Shown here piece by piece: positions 1-8,574 of a stretch of 64,000 nucleotides of DNA. This DNA is from Jonesia denitrificans DSM 20603. GTDB lineage: Bacteria; Actinomycetota; Actinomycetes; Actinomycetales; Cellulomonadaceae. Under the pieces are notes generated by a model that was not told the origin of the DNA, ran no database searches, and was given only the letters and a program-made list of their open reading frames with translations. How positions within the stretch are numbered: position 1 is the stretch's first letter; each line of letters opens with the position of its first letter. The position numbers and the translations under genes were made by a program. The stretch spans positions 310,001-374,000 of the forward strand of contig NC_013174.1 in assembly GCF_000024065.1 (NCBI RefSeq), read 5' to 3'.

Positions 1-884
1 ACCTTGAACTCACTCACCAAGACCTTCCTGAACCAGGGCCGGGGACGGTCCGTATCAAAGTGCGTGCGGCTGCCGTGAACCCGGTGGACTGGAAAATCAT
101 GGCCGGAGGGCTTTCCGACGTTCTCCCAGTACTGTTCCCCGCCACGATCGGGTGGGACGTAGCCGGTGTGGTGGACGCTGTGGGGTATGGCGTCCAGGAG
201 TTCGCGGTGGGTGATGAAATCCTCGCTGACAACATGCAAGACTTTGTGTCCCGTGGCTCCATGGCCGAATACACGATCGTGCCGGTTCGGGTAGCAGCGA
301 AAAAACCGCAGGCGTTGAGTTTTGTTGAGGCTGCGTCATTGCCGCTGGCAGGGCAAACCGCCCTTCAAGGTGTTGACCACCTTGGGTTGTCTAAGGGGGA
401 CACCCTCCTCATCCACAACGCGTCAGGTGGGGTAGGTCGTGTTGCGGTTCAATACGCCGTCCACCAGGGTATTCGTGTCATTGGTTCAGCCTCTGAGTCG
501 AACCATGACGCGTTGCGCGCCATGGGCGCTGAGCCTGTGTCCTACGGTGACGGGCTTGCTGATGCGGTCCGCGCGTTGGCGCCGGACGGCGTCGATGGGG
601 TGTATGACGCAGTAGGAGGGGTCACCGACGTGTCAGCTGCCCTCATGGCAACAGGCGCATCAATCATCTCGATCGCAGACCCCAGCGTCATCGCGCTGGG
701 CGGAACCTGGCTGTGGGTCAACCCGAACTCCGCTGACACGGCACGACTGGCGGACCTGGCAGCACAAGGCATCATCACCCCGCACATCGACAAGATCTTT
801 TCCTTTGACCAAGTGCCAGCCGCCTACCAACACAACATGGACGGGCACACGCGCGGGAAAGTCGTAGTCGACGTCACAGCATAG
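1..884 (+). CDS. NADP-dependent medium-chain oxidoreductase (5' end outside window)
   Basis: The left edge cuts this gene: the frame is open from base 3 and encodes at least 293 residues. It belongs to the zinc-independent quinone oxidoreductase branch of the medium-chain dehydrogenase/reductase superfamily, which reduces quinones or enals with NADPH in the cytosol. The visible N-terminal GroES-like part carries the family signature AAAVNPVDWK. The Rossmann part shows SGGVGRVAVQ, the glycine-rich nucleotide-binding turn. The C-terminus GKVVVDV is the usual family ending. No zinc-ligand cysteines are visible. An MFS gene follows 38 bases downstream on the same strand and may be co-transcribed. 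The physiological substrate cannot be told from sequence. Confidence 0.9.
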   Translation, partial: LELTHQDLPEPGPGTVRIKVRAAAVNPVDWKIMAGGLSDVLPVLFPATIGWDVAGVVDAVGYGVQEFAVGDEILADNMQDFVSRGSMAEYTIVPVRVAAKKPQALSFVEAASLPLAGQTALQGVDHLGLSKGDTLLIHNASGGVGRVAVQYAVHQGIRVIGSASESNHDALRAMGAEPVSYGDGLADAVRALAPDGVDGVYDAVGGVTDVSAALMATGASIISIADPSVIALGGTWLWVNPNSADTARLADLAAQGIITPHIDKIFSFDQVPAAYQHNMDGHTRGKVVVDVTA

Positions 885-922
885 TCCCAGAAAAGACCGG
901 CGCGCTCTGTAGGATCATACGT

Positions 923-2149
923 ATGAGTAACACTGCCCCCACCGGGTTATCACGTGAGGTCCGCAGGGCGCGCCTCGCGGTCAGCGCCTTCTTCTTCACC
1001 AACGGGCTCATGATCGCCACCCTTGTCCCGCACTTCCCCGGCATCAAAGCCGAACTCGGACTGTCTAACACCCTCTACGGTGTGGCTATCGCCGCGATCC
1101 CCACCGGAGCGATCATCGCTGGCCCCTTCGCTGGGGCGGTCATCCGAAAACTCGGATCCGCAGGCACCGGACTACTCTTCACCATCATCGCCGCCTGCGC
1201 TCTCGTCACCGTCCCACTCGCCAACCACGTCGGGGCACTCATGGGTATCTTCCTCATCCTCGGTGCCAGCGACGCCATCACCGACGTCGGCCAAAACGCA
1301 CACGGGTTACGCGTCCAACGCGCCTACGGCAGATCTATCATCAACACCTTCCACGCCATCTGGTCCATTGGCGCAGTCACCGGAGGCGCACTCGCCGGAG
1401 CGTCCATCGCCCTCAACATCCCACGCACCACCCACATCGCCGTCGCCGCAACCCTTGTTGTGATCACCTTCCTGTGGGCCTACACCAACAGGCTCCCAGG
1501 AAATGACACCACCGCCACCACCACAAACCACACCCCTACCGAACCACAACCCGCCACCCAACAACTCACCACCCACACCGCCCTCATCCTCCTCGCCCTC
1601 GTCGCGATTGGTATTACCGGCGCCCTCGTCGAAGACACCGGAAGCACCTGGACCGCCCTCTACCTCCGTGAATCCCTTGGCACCACAGCAGCGACCGCCT
1701 CACTCGGGTACATCGCACTCATCGGCGCACAATTCATCGGCCGCATCCTGGGAGACCGAGCAGTCGACGCATGGGGTTTGCGCACAGTCAACCGGACCGG
1801 AGCGCTCCTCATCGTCACCGGCATGACCCTCGCACTCGCTATCCCCAGCCTCACCACAGCCATCATCGGGTTCGCACTCGCAGGCTACGGGTCAGCAACA
1901 CTTGTACCAGCCGCGATGCAAGCCGCCGACGAACTTCCCGGTCTCAAACCAGGAACAGGCCTCACCATCGTGTCGTGGCTGATGCGCCTCGGGTTCCTCG
2001 CGTCCCCACCTATCGTGGGAGCGCTCGCGGACGGCTTCAGTTTGCGTGTGGGGTTGCTGGTGTTGCCCATTGCGGGTGCTGCGGCGGTTGTCCTTGCCCA
2101 CGTGTTCCCTGGAAAGCAACCGCGCACAGTGACTGAGGTGTCACCCTGA
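923..2149 (+). CDS. MFS transporter (YbjJ-like)
   Basis: A 408-residue integral membrane protein with about twelve hydrophobic segments, full length for the major facilitator superfamily. It resembles the YbjJ-type subgroup: an N-terminal segment with GLMIATLVPHFPGIKAELGL and a first-half loop AGAVIRKLGSAGTGLL that replaces the classical GxxxDRxGRR motif. A central cytoplasmic loop (about residues 190-215) is rich in Thr, Pro and Gln. The ATG at 923 is the first good start after the oxidoreductase. The 3' end overlaps the convergent ogt gene by 9 bases. The substrate is unknown; family members are usually annotated as exporters. Confidence 0.85.
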   Translation: MSNTAPTGLSREVRRARLAVSAFFFTNGLMIATLVPHFPGIKAELGLSNTLYGVAIAAIPTGAIIAGPFAGAVIRKLGSAGTGLLFTIIAACALVTVPLANHVGALMGIFLILGASDAITDVGQNAHGLRVQRAYGRSIINTFHAIWSIGAVTGGALAGASIALNIPRTTHIAVAATLVVITFLWAYTNRLPGNDTTATTTNHTPTEPQPATQQLTTHTALILLALVAIGITGALVEDTGSTWTALYLRESLGTTAATASLGYIALIGAQFIGRILGDRAVDAWGLRTVNRTGALLIVTGMTLALAIPSLTTAIIGFALAGYGSATLVPAAMQAADELPGLKPGTGLTIVSWLMRLGFLASPPIVGALADGFSLRVGLLVLPIAGAAAVVLAHVFPGKQPRTVTEVSP

Positions 2150-2731
2150 GGTCACAGGTGTGCTGTCAATGAGGGTGAGGTGTGAGCCGTTGTGGTCGGC
2201 TTTTTCCAGGTCGAGCAGCGTGATTTTATAGCTGAGGTTCGCGGTTCCTTGCCCACCCAGGTAGCCGCCTAAGCTTCGGTCGGCGCGCACGACTCGGTGG
2301 CAGGGAACGATGATGGGGATCGGGTTGGTTGCGCATGCGCCGCCCACTGCGCGCACCGCGTTGGGGTTGTTGATCGCTGATGCGACCTCACCGTAAGACT
2401 GTGTGGTGCCGTAGGGGATGGTGGAGATTGAGGTGAGTGCAGCGAGGCGGAAACCGCGGGATAGGCGGCGGTCGAGGGGCACATCGAACGTGTGCCGCTT
2501 CCCGGTGAAGTACTCGCTGAGTTCAGTGGCAGCTTGGTGGGCGTAACCGGCTCCTTGCCGCCACGTGTCAGTGTCAGGGACGGTGTAGTCACTGAGGGTG
2601 AGCATTCCTGCGGTGCGGTGCAGTTCTCGGGTGGCGTCGTCGTTGGTGATGAATGCGATGCGCGCCACGCCGTGGTGTGTCGCTACGATGAGGAGTGGTC
2701 CTACTGGTGTGTCGCATGTTGTCCAGTCCAT
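2141..2731 (-). CDS. ogt: methylated-DNA--protein-cysteine S-methyltransferase
   Basis: A suicide DNA-repair enzyme that transfers the methyl group from O6-methylguanine to its own cysteine. The 196-residue product shows the diagnostic active-site motif IVPCHRVV (acceptor Cys about 144). Before it is the DNA-binding stretch IPYGTTQSYGEVASAI, where Tyr and the helix contact DNA. I place the start at the ATG at 2731 because AAGGG lies 6-7 bases upstream. An in-frame ATG at 2746 and an open frame to 2890 exist but have no ribosome-binding site. The gene converges on the MFS gene with a 9-base overlap, so the two mRNAs share 3' ends. Confidence 0.95.
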   Translation of the reverse strand: MDWTTCDTPVGPLLIVATHHGVARIAFITNDDATRELHRTAGMLTLSDYTVPDTDTWRQGAGYAHQAATELSEYFTGKRHTFDVPLDRRLSRGFRLAALTSISTIPYGTTQSYGEVASAINNPNAVRAVGGACATNPIPIIVPCHRVVRADRSLGGYLGGQGTANLSYKITLLDLEKADHNGSHLTLIDSTPVTSG

Positions 2732-2951
2732 CACTGTGCCCTTCATCTGTTGTGTGTACTGCCACTGTACGTGCGGGTTCTGACATGTTGCTGAGAGTTG
2801 TGTGAACAGGCGTGTGAGTTGGGTGCCGCACAACCATCGCGCCCTGTGGACAACGCTCACCAGCATATTTACGGCAGTGGTGCGCATCACCTCGAATGAG
2901 TTTGGCGTTCGCCGTCGAACACGGTAGTGTTTTCTCTGGTCACACGACCAC

Positions 2952-3027
2952 GCGTTCGTAGCTCAACGGATAGAGCATCTGACTACGGATCAGAAGGTTG
3001 GGGGTTCGAATCCCTCCGAGCGCACCA
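2952..3027 (+). tRNA. tRNA-Arg (anticodon ACG), copy 1
   Basis: A 76-base tRNA with encoded CCA. The acceptor GCGTTCG pairs with CGAGCGC, and the anticodon arm is TCTGA-CTACGGA-TCAGA, giving anticodon ACG for CGU/CGC codons. The T arm contains GGTTCGAATCC. An identical copy lies at 6314-6389. Confidence 0.98.
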
Positions 3028-3041
3028 CGACGTCGGTCATT

Positions 3042-3071
3042 ATCCCTCAGCATCCTGCTGAGGGATTTTTT
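3042..3071 (+). terminator. Rho-independent terminator after tRNA-Arg copy 1
   Basis: An 11-bp perfect stem ATCCCTCAGCA/TGCTGAGGGAT with a TCC loop, followed by a run of T. It lies 15 bases after the tRNA and insulates the downstream DedA gene. Confidence 0.92.
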
Positions 3072-3110
3072 GTTCCCGCGTCCTTTCGTGGAATCAAGTA
3101 CCGTGTGCCC

Positions 3111-3824
3111 ATGAGCGTCCTTGCTGTTGTCCCCTCGCCCGCTACGTTCCCCGCACCTATTCGGGCCATTGTCGCCACGGTTGACGCCTCGGTCCCCGAG
3201 TATGACGGTTTCATCGGGTGGGTTCTTGGCCTCATGGATTCACTTGGTGAAGTTGGGGTGGGCTTGGCTGTGTTGATGGAGACATTCGTGCCTCCAATCC
3301 CGTCAGAGGCCGTTCTTCCTGGGGCTGGGTTTCTCGCCTACGACGGCAGAATGAACGCGTGGTTGGCTTGGCTTGCGGCGACGCTGGGCGCACTTGTTGG
3401 AGCATGGATGTGGTACGGAATCGGCGCGGCGTTGGGTCGGGCACGCACCCGCCGCTTTGTGGACCGTATTCCCTTAATGGACGGTGAGGACTTCGACAAA
3501 GCGGAGGCGTTTTTTGCCAAGTGGGGCGGGGTCGCGGTGTTCGTTGGCCGATGCGTGCCCTTGGTGCGTTCCTTTGTGTCCATCCCTGCGGGTATTGAAC
3601 GGATGAACTTTGGGCTTTTCACGCTCTACACTGTGGCCGGTTCGGCCCTGTGGAACGGGATCTGGCTTGGGCTTGGGTTCGCGTTTGGACCGGCCATCCG
3701 CCCAGTCTTGGAACGGTGGAGTGGAGTGTTGTCCACTGCGGTCGTGGTCATCATGGTGGGTGTGGTGGTGTGGTTCCTTGCGGGACGCCTGCTGCGCGCC
3801 CGCAAGGAACCTCCCTCACTGTGA
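3111..3824 (+). CDS. DedA family membrane protein
   Basis: A 237-residue inner-membrane protein of the DedA/SNARE-associated (VTT domain) family, whose members act in lipid carrier flipping and envelope homeostasis. Seen here: the family motif VLMETFVPPIPSEAVLP (about residues 55-71), the loop FVGRCVPLVRSFVSIPAG with the conserved arginines and G-x-V-P-x-x-R pattern, and several hydrophobic segments ending in a basic tail. I chose the ATG at 3111; a GTG two codons upstream (3105) is also possible. It converges with the BCCT gene, 7 bases apart. Confidence 0.92.
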   Translation: MSVLAVVPSPATFPAPIRAIVATVDASVPEYDGFIGWVLGLMDSLGEVGVGLAVLMETFVPPIPSEAVLPGAGFLAYDGRMNAWLAWLAATLGALVGAWMWYGIGAALGRARTRRFVDRIPLMDGEDFDKAEAFFAKWGGVAVFVGRCVPLVRSFVSIPAGIERMNFGLFTLYTVAGSALWNGIWLGLGFAFGPAIRPVLERWSGVLSTAVVVIMVGVVVWFLAGRLLRARKEPPSL

Positions 3825-3831
3825 CTCAGCG

Positions 3832-5373
3832 TCAGCGTGGTGCCCGCCTAGCTGGGCTGGACGCATCGGCAGTAGCAGCACTGGGGGCAGTGTTCCCCGG
3901 TGCGGTACTGGGGGACACCGGCACATGAGGCCCTGACTCGGTGAGAACGGAGGAGTCGGGGTCTGCGTCCGCGGTTGCTTCCACGTACCACTCGGTGAGG
4001 GCCGGGTCATCTGAGGGGAAGTTCGCTCCGGCCCCTTCGGCCTCAGGAACCTCGTTGACGGAGAACACGAACGCGTCACCATGCTCGTCGATCCCACGCC
4101 GCACACCTTGTGCGATGGCTTCTTGGGCGTAGGTGCGTCGAATAATGAACGGGTCGGTGCGCAGATCTTTGGCCCACGTAATCATCACACCGATCGTGAC
4201 GAATGCGAACGGTAGCGCGGTGACCACCATGATGGATTGCAGCCCGGACAGTGCGTTATTTCCCCCCGCAAGCAGTAACGAGGTGGCGATAAGCCCGAGA
4301 AGCAAACCCCACGTGATGGTCACCGGTTTTGACGGGTTGGGGCGGCCCGATTGCGACATCGATGCCATCACAATGGACGCGGAATCCGCTGCAGTGATGA
4401 AGAAAATGATGATCGCGATCATGGCGATGATTGAGGTGAGCAACCCAAAGGGCAGGTTACTCAACATGTTGAACAGCACTTCCTCACCGGAACCACCGGT
4501 CATGAGTTCGTTGCCGTCAAGTGTCATGGAGATTGCTGTCCCACCGTAAATGGCAAACCACACCATGGAAATCGCAGCAGGGACGAGCACGACTGTCGTC
4601 ACGTATTGACGCAAGGTACGCCCGCGGGAAATTTTTGCAATGAACATCCTCACGAATGGGGTCCACGACACCCACCACGCCCAGTAGAACGTGGTCCATG
4701 CGGAAAGGAAGTCGTGTGCTTCTTGTCCTTGGTTGGGGTTACGGGTCAGCATGAGACCGAGTTCGGTGAAGAACGAGAACACTGATGCGGGAACGAGGTT
4801 GAGCAGGAACACCGTTGGCCCGGCGATGAGCATGAACAGTGCCAGCGCGATGGTCAGCCCCATATTGATGTTGGACAGTGCGCGGATACCTTTTTTCACA
4901 CCGGACACTGCCGATGCGATGAACAGTGAGGTGAGAACAGCGAGCGCCCCGATGAGGAACATGTTGCCTTCGGGGCTGAAACCGGACACGAGTGTGAATC
5001 CGGATTGGATTTGGAGCGCTCCAATGCCGAGGGAGATCGCGGTTCCAAAGAGGGTCACAATGATCGCGAACACGTCAATGAGGCGCCCGGCGAACCGGTT
5101 GGATGCGTTGGGGAACACGGGTTCAAACAGGGCGGAAATTAATGGGGCGCGGCCACGGCGGTAGGAGCTGTAGGCGATTGCTCCACCGGTGGTGGAGATT
5201 GTGTCTGGGGCGATGTTTGCCCAGATGAGAACTGAGGCGGTGGCTGCGATCGCAATCACAAAGACGGACCAGTTTGTGGGGAATGACACCCCGGTCTTTT
5301 CCCGGGCTGGTATGCGGGGGATTGTCGCTAGCTTTGCGACCTTGCTATTTCGCCATTGTTCTACCGTTACCAT
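3832..5373 (-). CDS. BCCT family (betaine/choline/carnitine) transporter with an internal deletion
   Basis: A secondary carrier of the BCCT family, which imports compatible solutes with Na+ or H+. The conserved tryptophan-rich core is present (FYWAWWVSWTPFVRMFIAKISRGRT), as is the TM5-like SLGIGALQIQSG segment. After the first membrane helix (NWSVFVIAIAATASVLIWA) the protein jumps straight to AIAYSSYRRGRAPL, which in the family sits at the end of TM4. Roughly 120 residues (TM2 to most of TM4, including the glycine-rich MGIG-type motif) are missing without loss of frame; the join is near 5185-5192. The length still looks normal because of a hydrophilic tail of about 100 residues. The start is ATG 5373; a TTG at 5418 is in frame. 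Transport is probably impaired. Confidence 0.88.
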   Translation of the reverse strand: MVTVEQWRNSKVAKLATIPRIPAREKTGVSFPTNWSVFVIAIAATASVLIWANIAPDTISTTGGAIAYSSYRRGRAPLISALFEPVFPNASNRFAGRLIDVFAIIVTLFGTAISLGIGALQIQSGFTLVSGFSPEGNMFLIGALAVLTSLFIASAVSGVKKGIRALSNINMGLTIALALFMLIAGPTVFLLNLVPASVFSFFTELGLMLTRNPNQGQEAHDFLSAWTTFYWAWWVSWTPFVRMFIAKISRGRTLRQYVTTVVLVPAAISMVWFAIYGGTAISMTLDGNELMTGGSGEEVLFNMLSNLPFGLLTSIIAMIAIIIFFITAADSASIVMASMSQSGRPNPSKPVTITWGLLLGLIATSLLLAGGNNALSGLQSIMVVTALPFAFVTIGVMITWAKDLRTDPFIIRRTYAQEAIAQGVRRGIDEHGDAFVFSVNEVPEAEGAGANFPSDDPALTEWYVEATADADPDSSVLTESGPHVPVSPSTAPGNTAPSAATADASSPARRAPR

Positions 5374-5675
5374 TTCTTGACTAATTGGCGTCTCGGTTTT
5401 GCCAAATGGTGACCACAATGCCGAGCGATAGATGAACGCTCAACAAAATCTCAGAAAACGAGACCGGCATCACATAAGACTTTGTGGCAGGTGATTTTCG
5501 TCCTTTCCGCTCTTTGTACAGGTGAGGTGGGGAGTTCTCAGCCATAAAGTCCTGGACGGGCGTATCGGATTTCGGACTATAGTGAAGTGATCCCATGTCT
5601 CGCGATGATTCGCATGCCACGGGAGTGTGCCACAAGCGCATCTTGATCAATCCACCCAACAAGAAGGTGACACAT
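5374..5675. other. divergent intergenic region
   Basis: About 300 bases between the BCCT gene and the lipoprotein gene, transcribed away from each other. It must hold both promoters. I see no clear operator, RNA element or coding signal. Confidence 0.5.
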
Positions 5676-6236
5676 TTGAAGCGCGTATCCGCTCTCATCG
5701 TTGCGTCCTCACTCCTCTTCCTCGGCGCCTGCTCGAGCGACGAAAAGCCAGCTGAAGACACCGCAACAACCCCCTCAGCGTCAGCAGATCCTGACGTCTT
5801 TACCTACAACTTCACCTCCGGTGAAACCACAGAGGTGAACCGACTCGAACCACTCCCAGAAGACGTGGCCGCTGACATCCAGTCACGCTTTGACGCCACC
5901 CTCTTCGAACCAGACGCAAAGGCATACACCGAAGCCGTTGAGGCGGGAACGGTCAGTGCTGACGTCGACAACTACGCAGCATTCAAGGGACTGTCCGCAA
6001 CAGTGGGTGGTGAAACCGGTAAGTACATCGGCGGAGTGATCAAGGTTGTCACCGACTGTGACGGTGAACCAACCGTGACGTGGGCATTTGCCGCACAGTC
6101 CACAAGTGCACCAGAACCAGCTGCCTGCGACTCCGCTGACGCACTCGCGGAAGCCCAGCAAATCGCTGACGACTACGTCGCGAACGCTATGGGTGGAGCA
6201 GACGCATGGTTCGTCACCGAGCAAAACGCTCAGTGA
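5676..6236 (+). CDS. secreted lipoprotein of unknown function
   Basis: A 186-residue predicted lipoprotein. The basic start LKRV is followed by a hydrophobic stretch and the lipobox LGAC, then a Ser/Glu/Thr-rich linker. The mature part is acidic, with no domain I recognise, and has two further cysteines that could form a disulfide (in VTDCDGEP and AACDSADA). I choose the TTG at 5676 because GAAGG lies about 9 bases upstream and it places the signal peptide correctly; the frame is open upstream to 5595. A strong hairpin terminator follows at 6259. It stands alone between the BCCT gene and a tRNA. Confidence 0.75.
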   Translation: MKRVSALIVASSLLFLGACSSDEKPAEDTATTPSASADPDVFTYNFTSGETTEVNRLEPLPEDVAADIQSRFDATLFEPDAKAYTEAVEAGTVSADVDNYAAFKGLSATVGGETGKYIGGVIKVVTDCDGEPTVTWAFAAQSTSAPEPAACDSADALAEAQQIADDYVANAMGGADAWFVTEQNAQ

Positions 6237-6258
6237 TGTGACCAATCACGCGTGTACC

Positions 6259-6293
6259 TGAGGGGGTGGAGCGTTTCGTGCTCCACCCCCTCA
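6259..6293 (+). terminator. terminator hairpin after lipoprotein gene
   Basis: A 14-bp perfect stem TGAGGGGGTGGAGC/GCTCCACCCCCTCA with a 7-base loop, without a long T tract. It separates the lipoprotein gene from tRNA-Arg copy 2. Confidence 0.8.
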
Positions 6294-6313
6294 TTGCTAC
6301 ACTGGTGCATAGC

Positions 6314-6389
6314 GCGTTCGTAGCTCAACGGATAGAGCATCTGACTACGGATCAGAAGGTTGGGGGTTCGAATCCCTCCGAGCGCACCA
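6314..6389 (+). tRNA. tRNA-Arg (anticodon ACG), copy 2
   Basis: Identical over all 76 bases to the tRNA at 2952-3027, with the same anticodon ACG and encoded CCA. It is followed by its own hairpin terminator. Confidence 0.98.
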
Positions 6390-6398
6390 TCGTAAAAA

Positions 6399-6432
6399 CA
6401 GGCGGGCCCGGTCAACAGACCGGGCCCGCCTG
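6399..6432. terminator. hairpin terminator between tRNA-Arg and sigma-like gene
   Basis: A 15-bp perfect stem CAGGCGGGCCCGGTC/GACCGGGCCCGCCTG with a 4-base loop. It lies between the tRNA and the end of the convergent gene at 6468, so it may work in both directions. There is no long T tract. Confidence 0.75.
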
Positions 6433-6467
6433 CCATTCCCCCAGAGCACAGTAGCCTTCATGTGGGC

Positions 6468-6947
6468 TTACCCCCTGTGCGGGTGCAGGGTGACGTGTGG
6501 AGTCCAATTCCATGCGGTGGTGCCAAGCACCAAGGGGAGGAGCGCAACTCCGAGGTGGTCGCACACGGTGGTGATTTCCTCCGCAAGTAAGGCGCATCGG
6601 CCGCAGGTGGTGAGGTGAGTGTCGAGGTCGTCGCATTGGGGTTGGGTGAGCCGCCCTAGGCAACGTCGGGGAAGGGCAGCGATGACCGTGCTGCAGCGGG
6701 TGTGGTCGTTCATGGTTTGGGTGAGGAGACCAAGCCATGACGTCATGAAGGCTTCGCGTGCGGTAGCGAGGTGGGTACACAGCGTGTCTGCGGTGATGCC
6801 GCACAGTTCAGCGACGTTCTGGGCGGGGAGGCGTTCAATGTCGTGGTACCACAGGAGCGAGCGGGCTTCAGCTGTCAGGGTGTCGTAGGCGCGTGCGCTG
6901 ATGGTGCGGGCGGCGACGGTAGGGAACAGGTACGGAGATAGGGTCAT
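6468..6947 (-). CDS. short sigma-region-4 / anti-sigma zinc-finger protein
   Basis: A 159-residue paralogue of the middle of the neighbouring upstream gene. Residues about 15-75 resemble sigma region 4 (YDTLTAEARSLLWYHDIE, then a helix-turn-helix around VAELCGITADTLCTHL). Residues about 80-120 form an anti-sigma zinc-finger arm: C85 and H111-x3-C115-x2-C118. Sigma region 2 (core and -10 binding) is absent, as are a membrane helix and extracellular part; the C-terminus is mildly hydrophobic. It lies 38 bases downstream of the large sigma gene and is probably co-transcribed. It cannot be a complete sigma factor; it could modulate its neighbour or be a decaying duplicate. Confidence 0.7.
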   Translation of the reverse strand: MTLSPYLFPTVAARTISARAYDTLTAEARSLLWYHDIERLPAQNVAELCGITADTLCTHLATAREAFMTSWLGLLTQTMNDHTRCSTVIAALPRRCLGRLTQPQCDDLDTHLTTCGRCALLAEEITTVCDHLGVALLPLVLGTTAWNWTPHVTLHPHRG

Positions 6948-6985
6948 GACGGTGTGTTCCCTCAGCGTCGTGTCACTGGTTGGCG

Positions 6986-8551
6986 TTACTCGGTGGGGAC
7001 AGTGACGGTGGTGACCGCGAAAGGTTCTCCAGCGGTGGAGTAGTCGTCTTTCGATGCGTATATGCGGTACGTCATGTGTGTGCGCCCGCTGTCGCTGTAC
7101 GTATCACTAATTGACAGCCCCCAGTTGCCGTCTGCTCCAGCTTTGATTCGTCCCACTTCGGTTCCAGTGTCATCCAAGACGGTGATGTGAGCCCACCAGG
7201 GGGCGCGGCCAGAAAAGAAAATGGGGTTTTTGGATGCGTGGGTTTGTTGGAGTGAGGGTGTTTCTTCGGGCTGTTCGGTGTGGGACGCCGCCTCGTTGGA
7301 GGAGGCGTCGGGTTCGCTTTGTTGTTGTGTGGGTGTGGATTGTGTGGCGGGGGTGCGTGGCGTTTCTTGACGCGCTGTGTTGTTGTCTGTTGCTGTGTCG
7401 GCTGTAGTGGTTGCGGGGTCGTTGACAGTGGTCGTGTCTGCGTGTTCAGTGTCGTTGGGTTGCTGTGTGGAGTTTGCCGATGCACCAAACAGTCCTGCCG
7501 CCTCGTCTGGTTCGCTCCCGGTTTGCTGGTACTGAGAGGTTGCCGAGTATTGCTGGGCGCCGAAGTCTGGGCGGGTACTGTCGATGCCAGCTAAGGGCGC
7601 GGGTCCGTTGTCGGCGGGCTGTGCCCAAGCCTGGGCGAGGAGAAGACCAGATGACAACCCCACTCCGATGAGTCCGGTGACGGCGAGTGCCCCAACGAAC
7701 TTGACGGGAGCGATGGCAGCGATCTTGACGGTGGTTGCGGACCATGCTGCGTGGAGGGGGGAGGTGAGGGCCGCATCGGTTGTTGTGGATAGTGCCCCTA
7801 CACCAACGGGTACGAGGAACAGTGGGGCCAGTGAACTGCGGAGTCGCGCAGCCACTGATTGCACGTCAGCGAGGGCGCGGGGGCAGGTGCCGCAGTGGTG
7901 AAGGTGGCGTTGCATGCGCTGGGTTTGACGGGGGCTGAGTGTGCCGCGGGCGTGTTGGGCGAGACGTTCGGTCACCCAGGCGCATTCGTTGTCGCTGGGG
8001 TGGGCGGTGACGTGTGCTTGAAGCCAGGCGTTGCGCAGTCCTTCGCGGGCGCGGTAGGCGAGTGCGGCGACAGCGTTGGCGGAGATGCCAAGGATGGGGG
8101 CGAGGTCGGAGGGTTGCATCCCTTCAACTTCGGTGTACCACAGGACAGAACGCCATTCGGGTGGCAGGGCGCGAAAAGCGGTGGTGACGTGTTCGCTGTG
8201 GTGGATGGTGTCGGGGGTGTCTTCCCAGATGTCGGGCAGGTGCGGGGTAAGTGTGGGGGCTGTGGGGTCTTGCCATGCAGTGATGATGTGGCGGGTGAGG
8301 ACGTACAGGTAGGGGCGGAGGGGACCGTCAATGTGGTCGCCGTTTTTGAGTGCGGCGAAAAGTTGGGTGAAGCATTCTTGGGTGACGTCTTCGGGGTCAC
8401 AGCTTGCGTCGATGGCGTGTGCCGTGTTGCGGACGGCGTCTGCGTGGCGTGACCACAGGGTTTCGAAAGCACCGGCATGGCCGCGGGCAGCGCGGCGGAG
8501 GAGGAGTGCGTCGGATGTGGTCACGTGGGACAGTCTCTCGCACAGTTGCAC
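6986..8551 (-). CDS. ECF sigma factor fused to anti-sigma zinc finger, membrane segment and Ig-like domain
   Basis: A 521-residue fusion. Residues about 20-90 are sigma region 2 (DPEDVTQECFTQLFAAL). Residues 125-175 are region 4 (LPPEWRSVLWYTEVEGM and a helix-turn-helix). Residues 190-223 form a ZAS zinc finger with C190 and H216-x3-C220-x2-C223. A hydrophobic helix spans about 283-308. A Ser/Thr/Gln/Pro-rich stalk (about 315-435) leads to an Ig-like extracellular domain (ITVLDDTGTEVGRIKAGADGNW). The layout suggests a membrane-tethered sigma factor that carries its own inhibitor and an outside sensor or wall anchor; ECF groups with C-terminal extensions are known in actinobacteria. The start is GTG 8551; GTG 8524 is an alternative. 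The trigger is unknown. Confidence 0.85.
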   Translation of the reverse strand: MQLCERLSHVTTSDALLLRRAARGHAGAFETLWSRHADAVRNTAHAIDASCDPEDVTQECFTQLFAALKNGDHIDGPLRPYLYVLTRHIITAWQDPTAPTLTPHLPDIWEDTPDTIHHSEHVTTAFRALPPEWRSVLWYTEVEGMQPSDLAPILGISANAVAALAYRAREGLRNAWLQAHVTAHPSDNECAWVTERLAQHARGTLSPRQTQRMQRHLHHCGTCPRALADVQSVAARLRSSLAPLFLVPVGVGALSTTTDAALTSPLHAAWSATTVKIAAIAPVKFVGALAVTGLIGVGLSSGLLLAQAWAQPADNGPAPLAGIDSTRPDFGAQQYSATSQYQQTGSEPDEAAGLFGASANSTQQPNDTEHADTTTVNDPATTTADTATDNNTARQETPRTPATQSTPTQQQSEPDASSNEAASHTEQPEETPSLQQTHASKNPIFFSGRAPWWAHITVLDDTGTEVGRIKAGADGNWGLSISDTYSDSGRTHMTYRIYASKDDYSTAGEPFAVTTVTVPTE

Positions 8552-8574
8552 ATTCTGGCTATGAGAACTAAATT

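Noticed and set aside
2952-6389. Integrative element bounded by the two tRNA-Arg genes
   Set aside because: No integrase, excisionase or foreign-looking genes lie between, and the identity covers the full tRNA instead of only a 3' attachment core.
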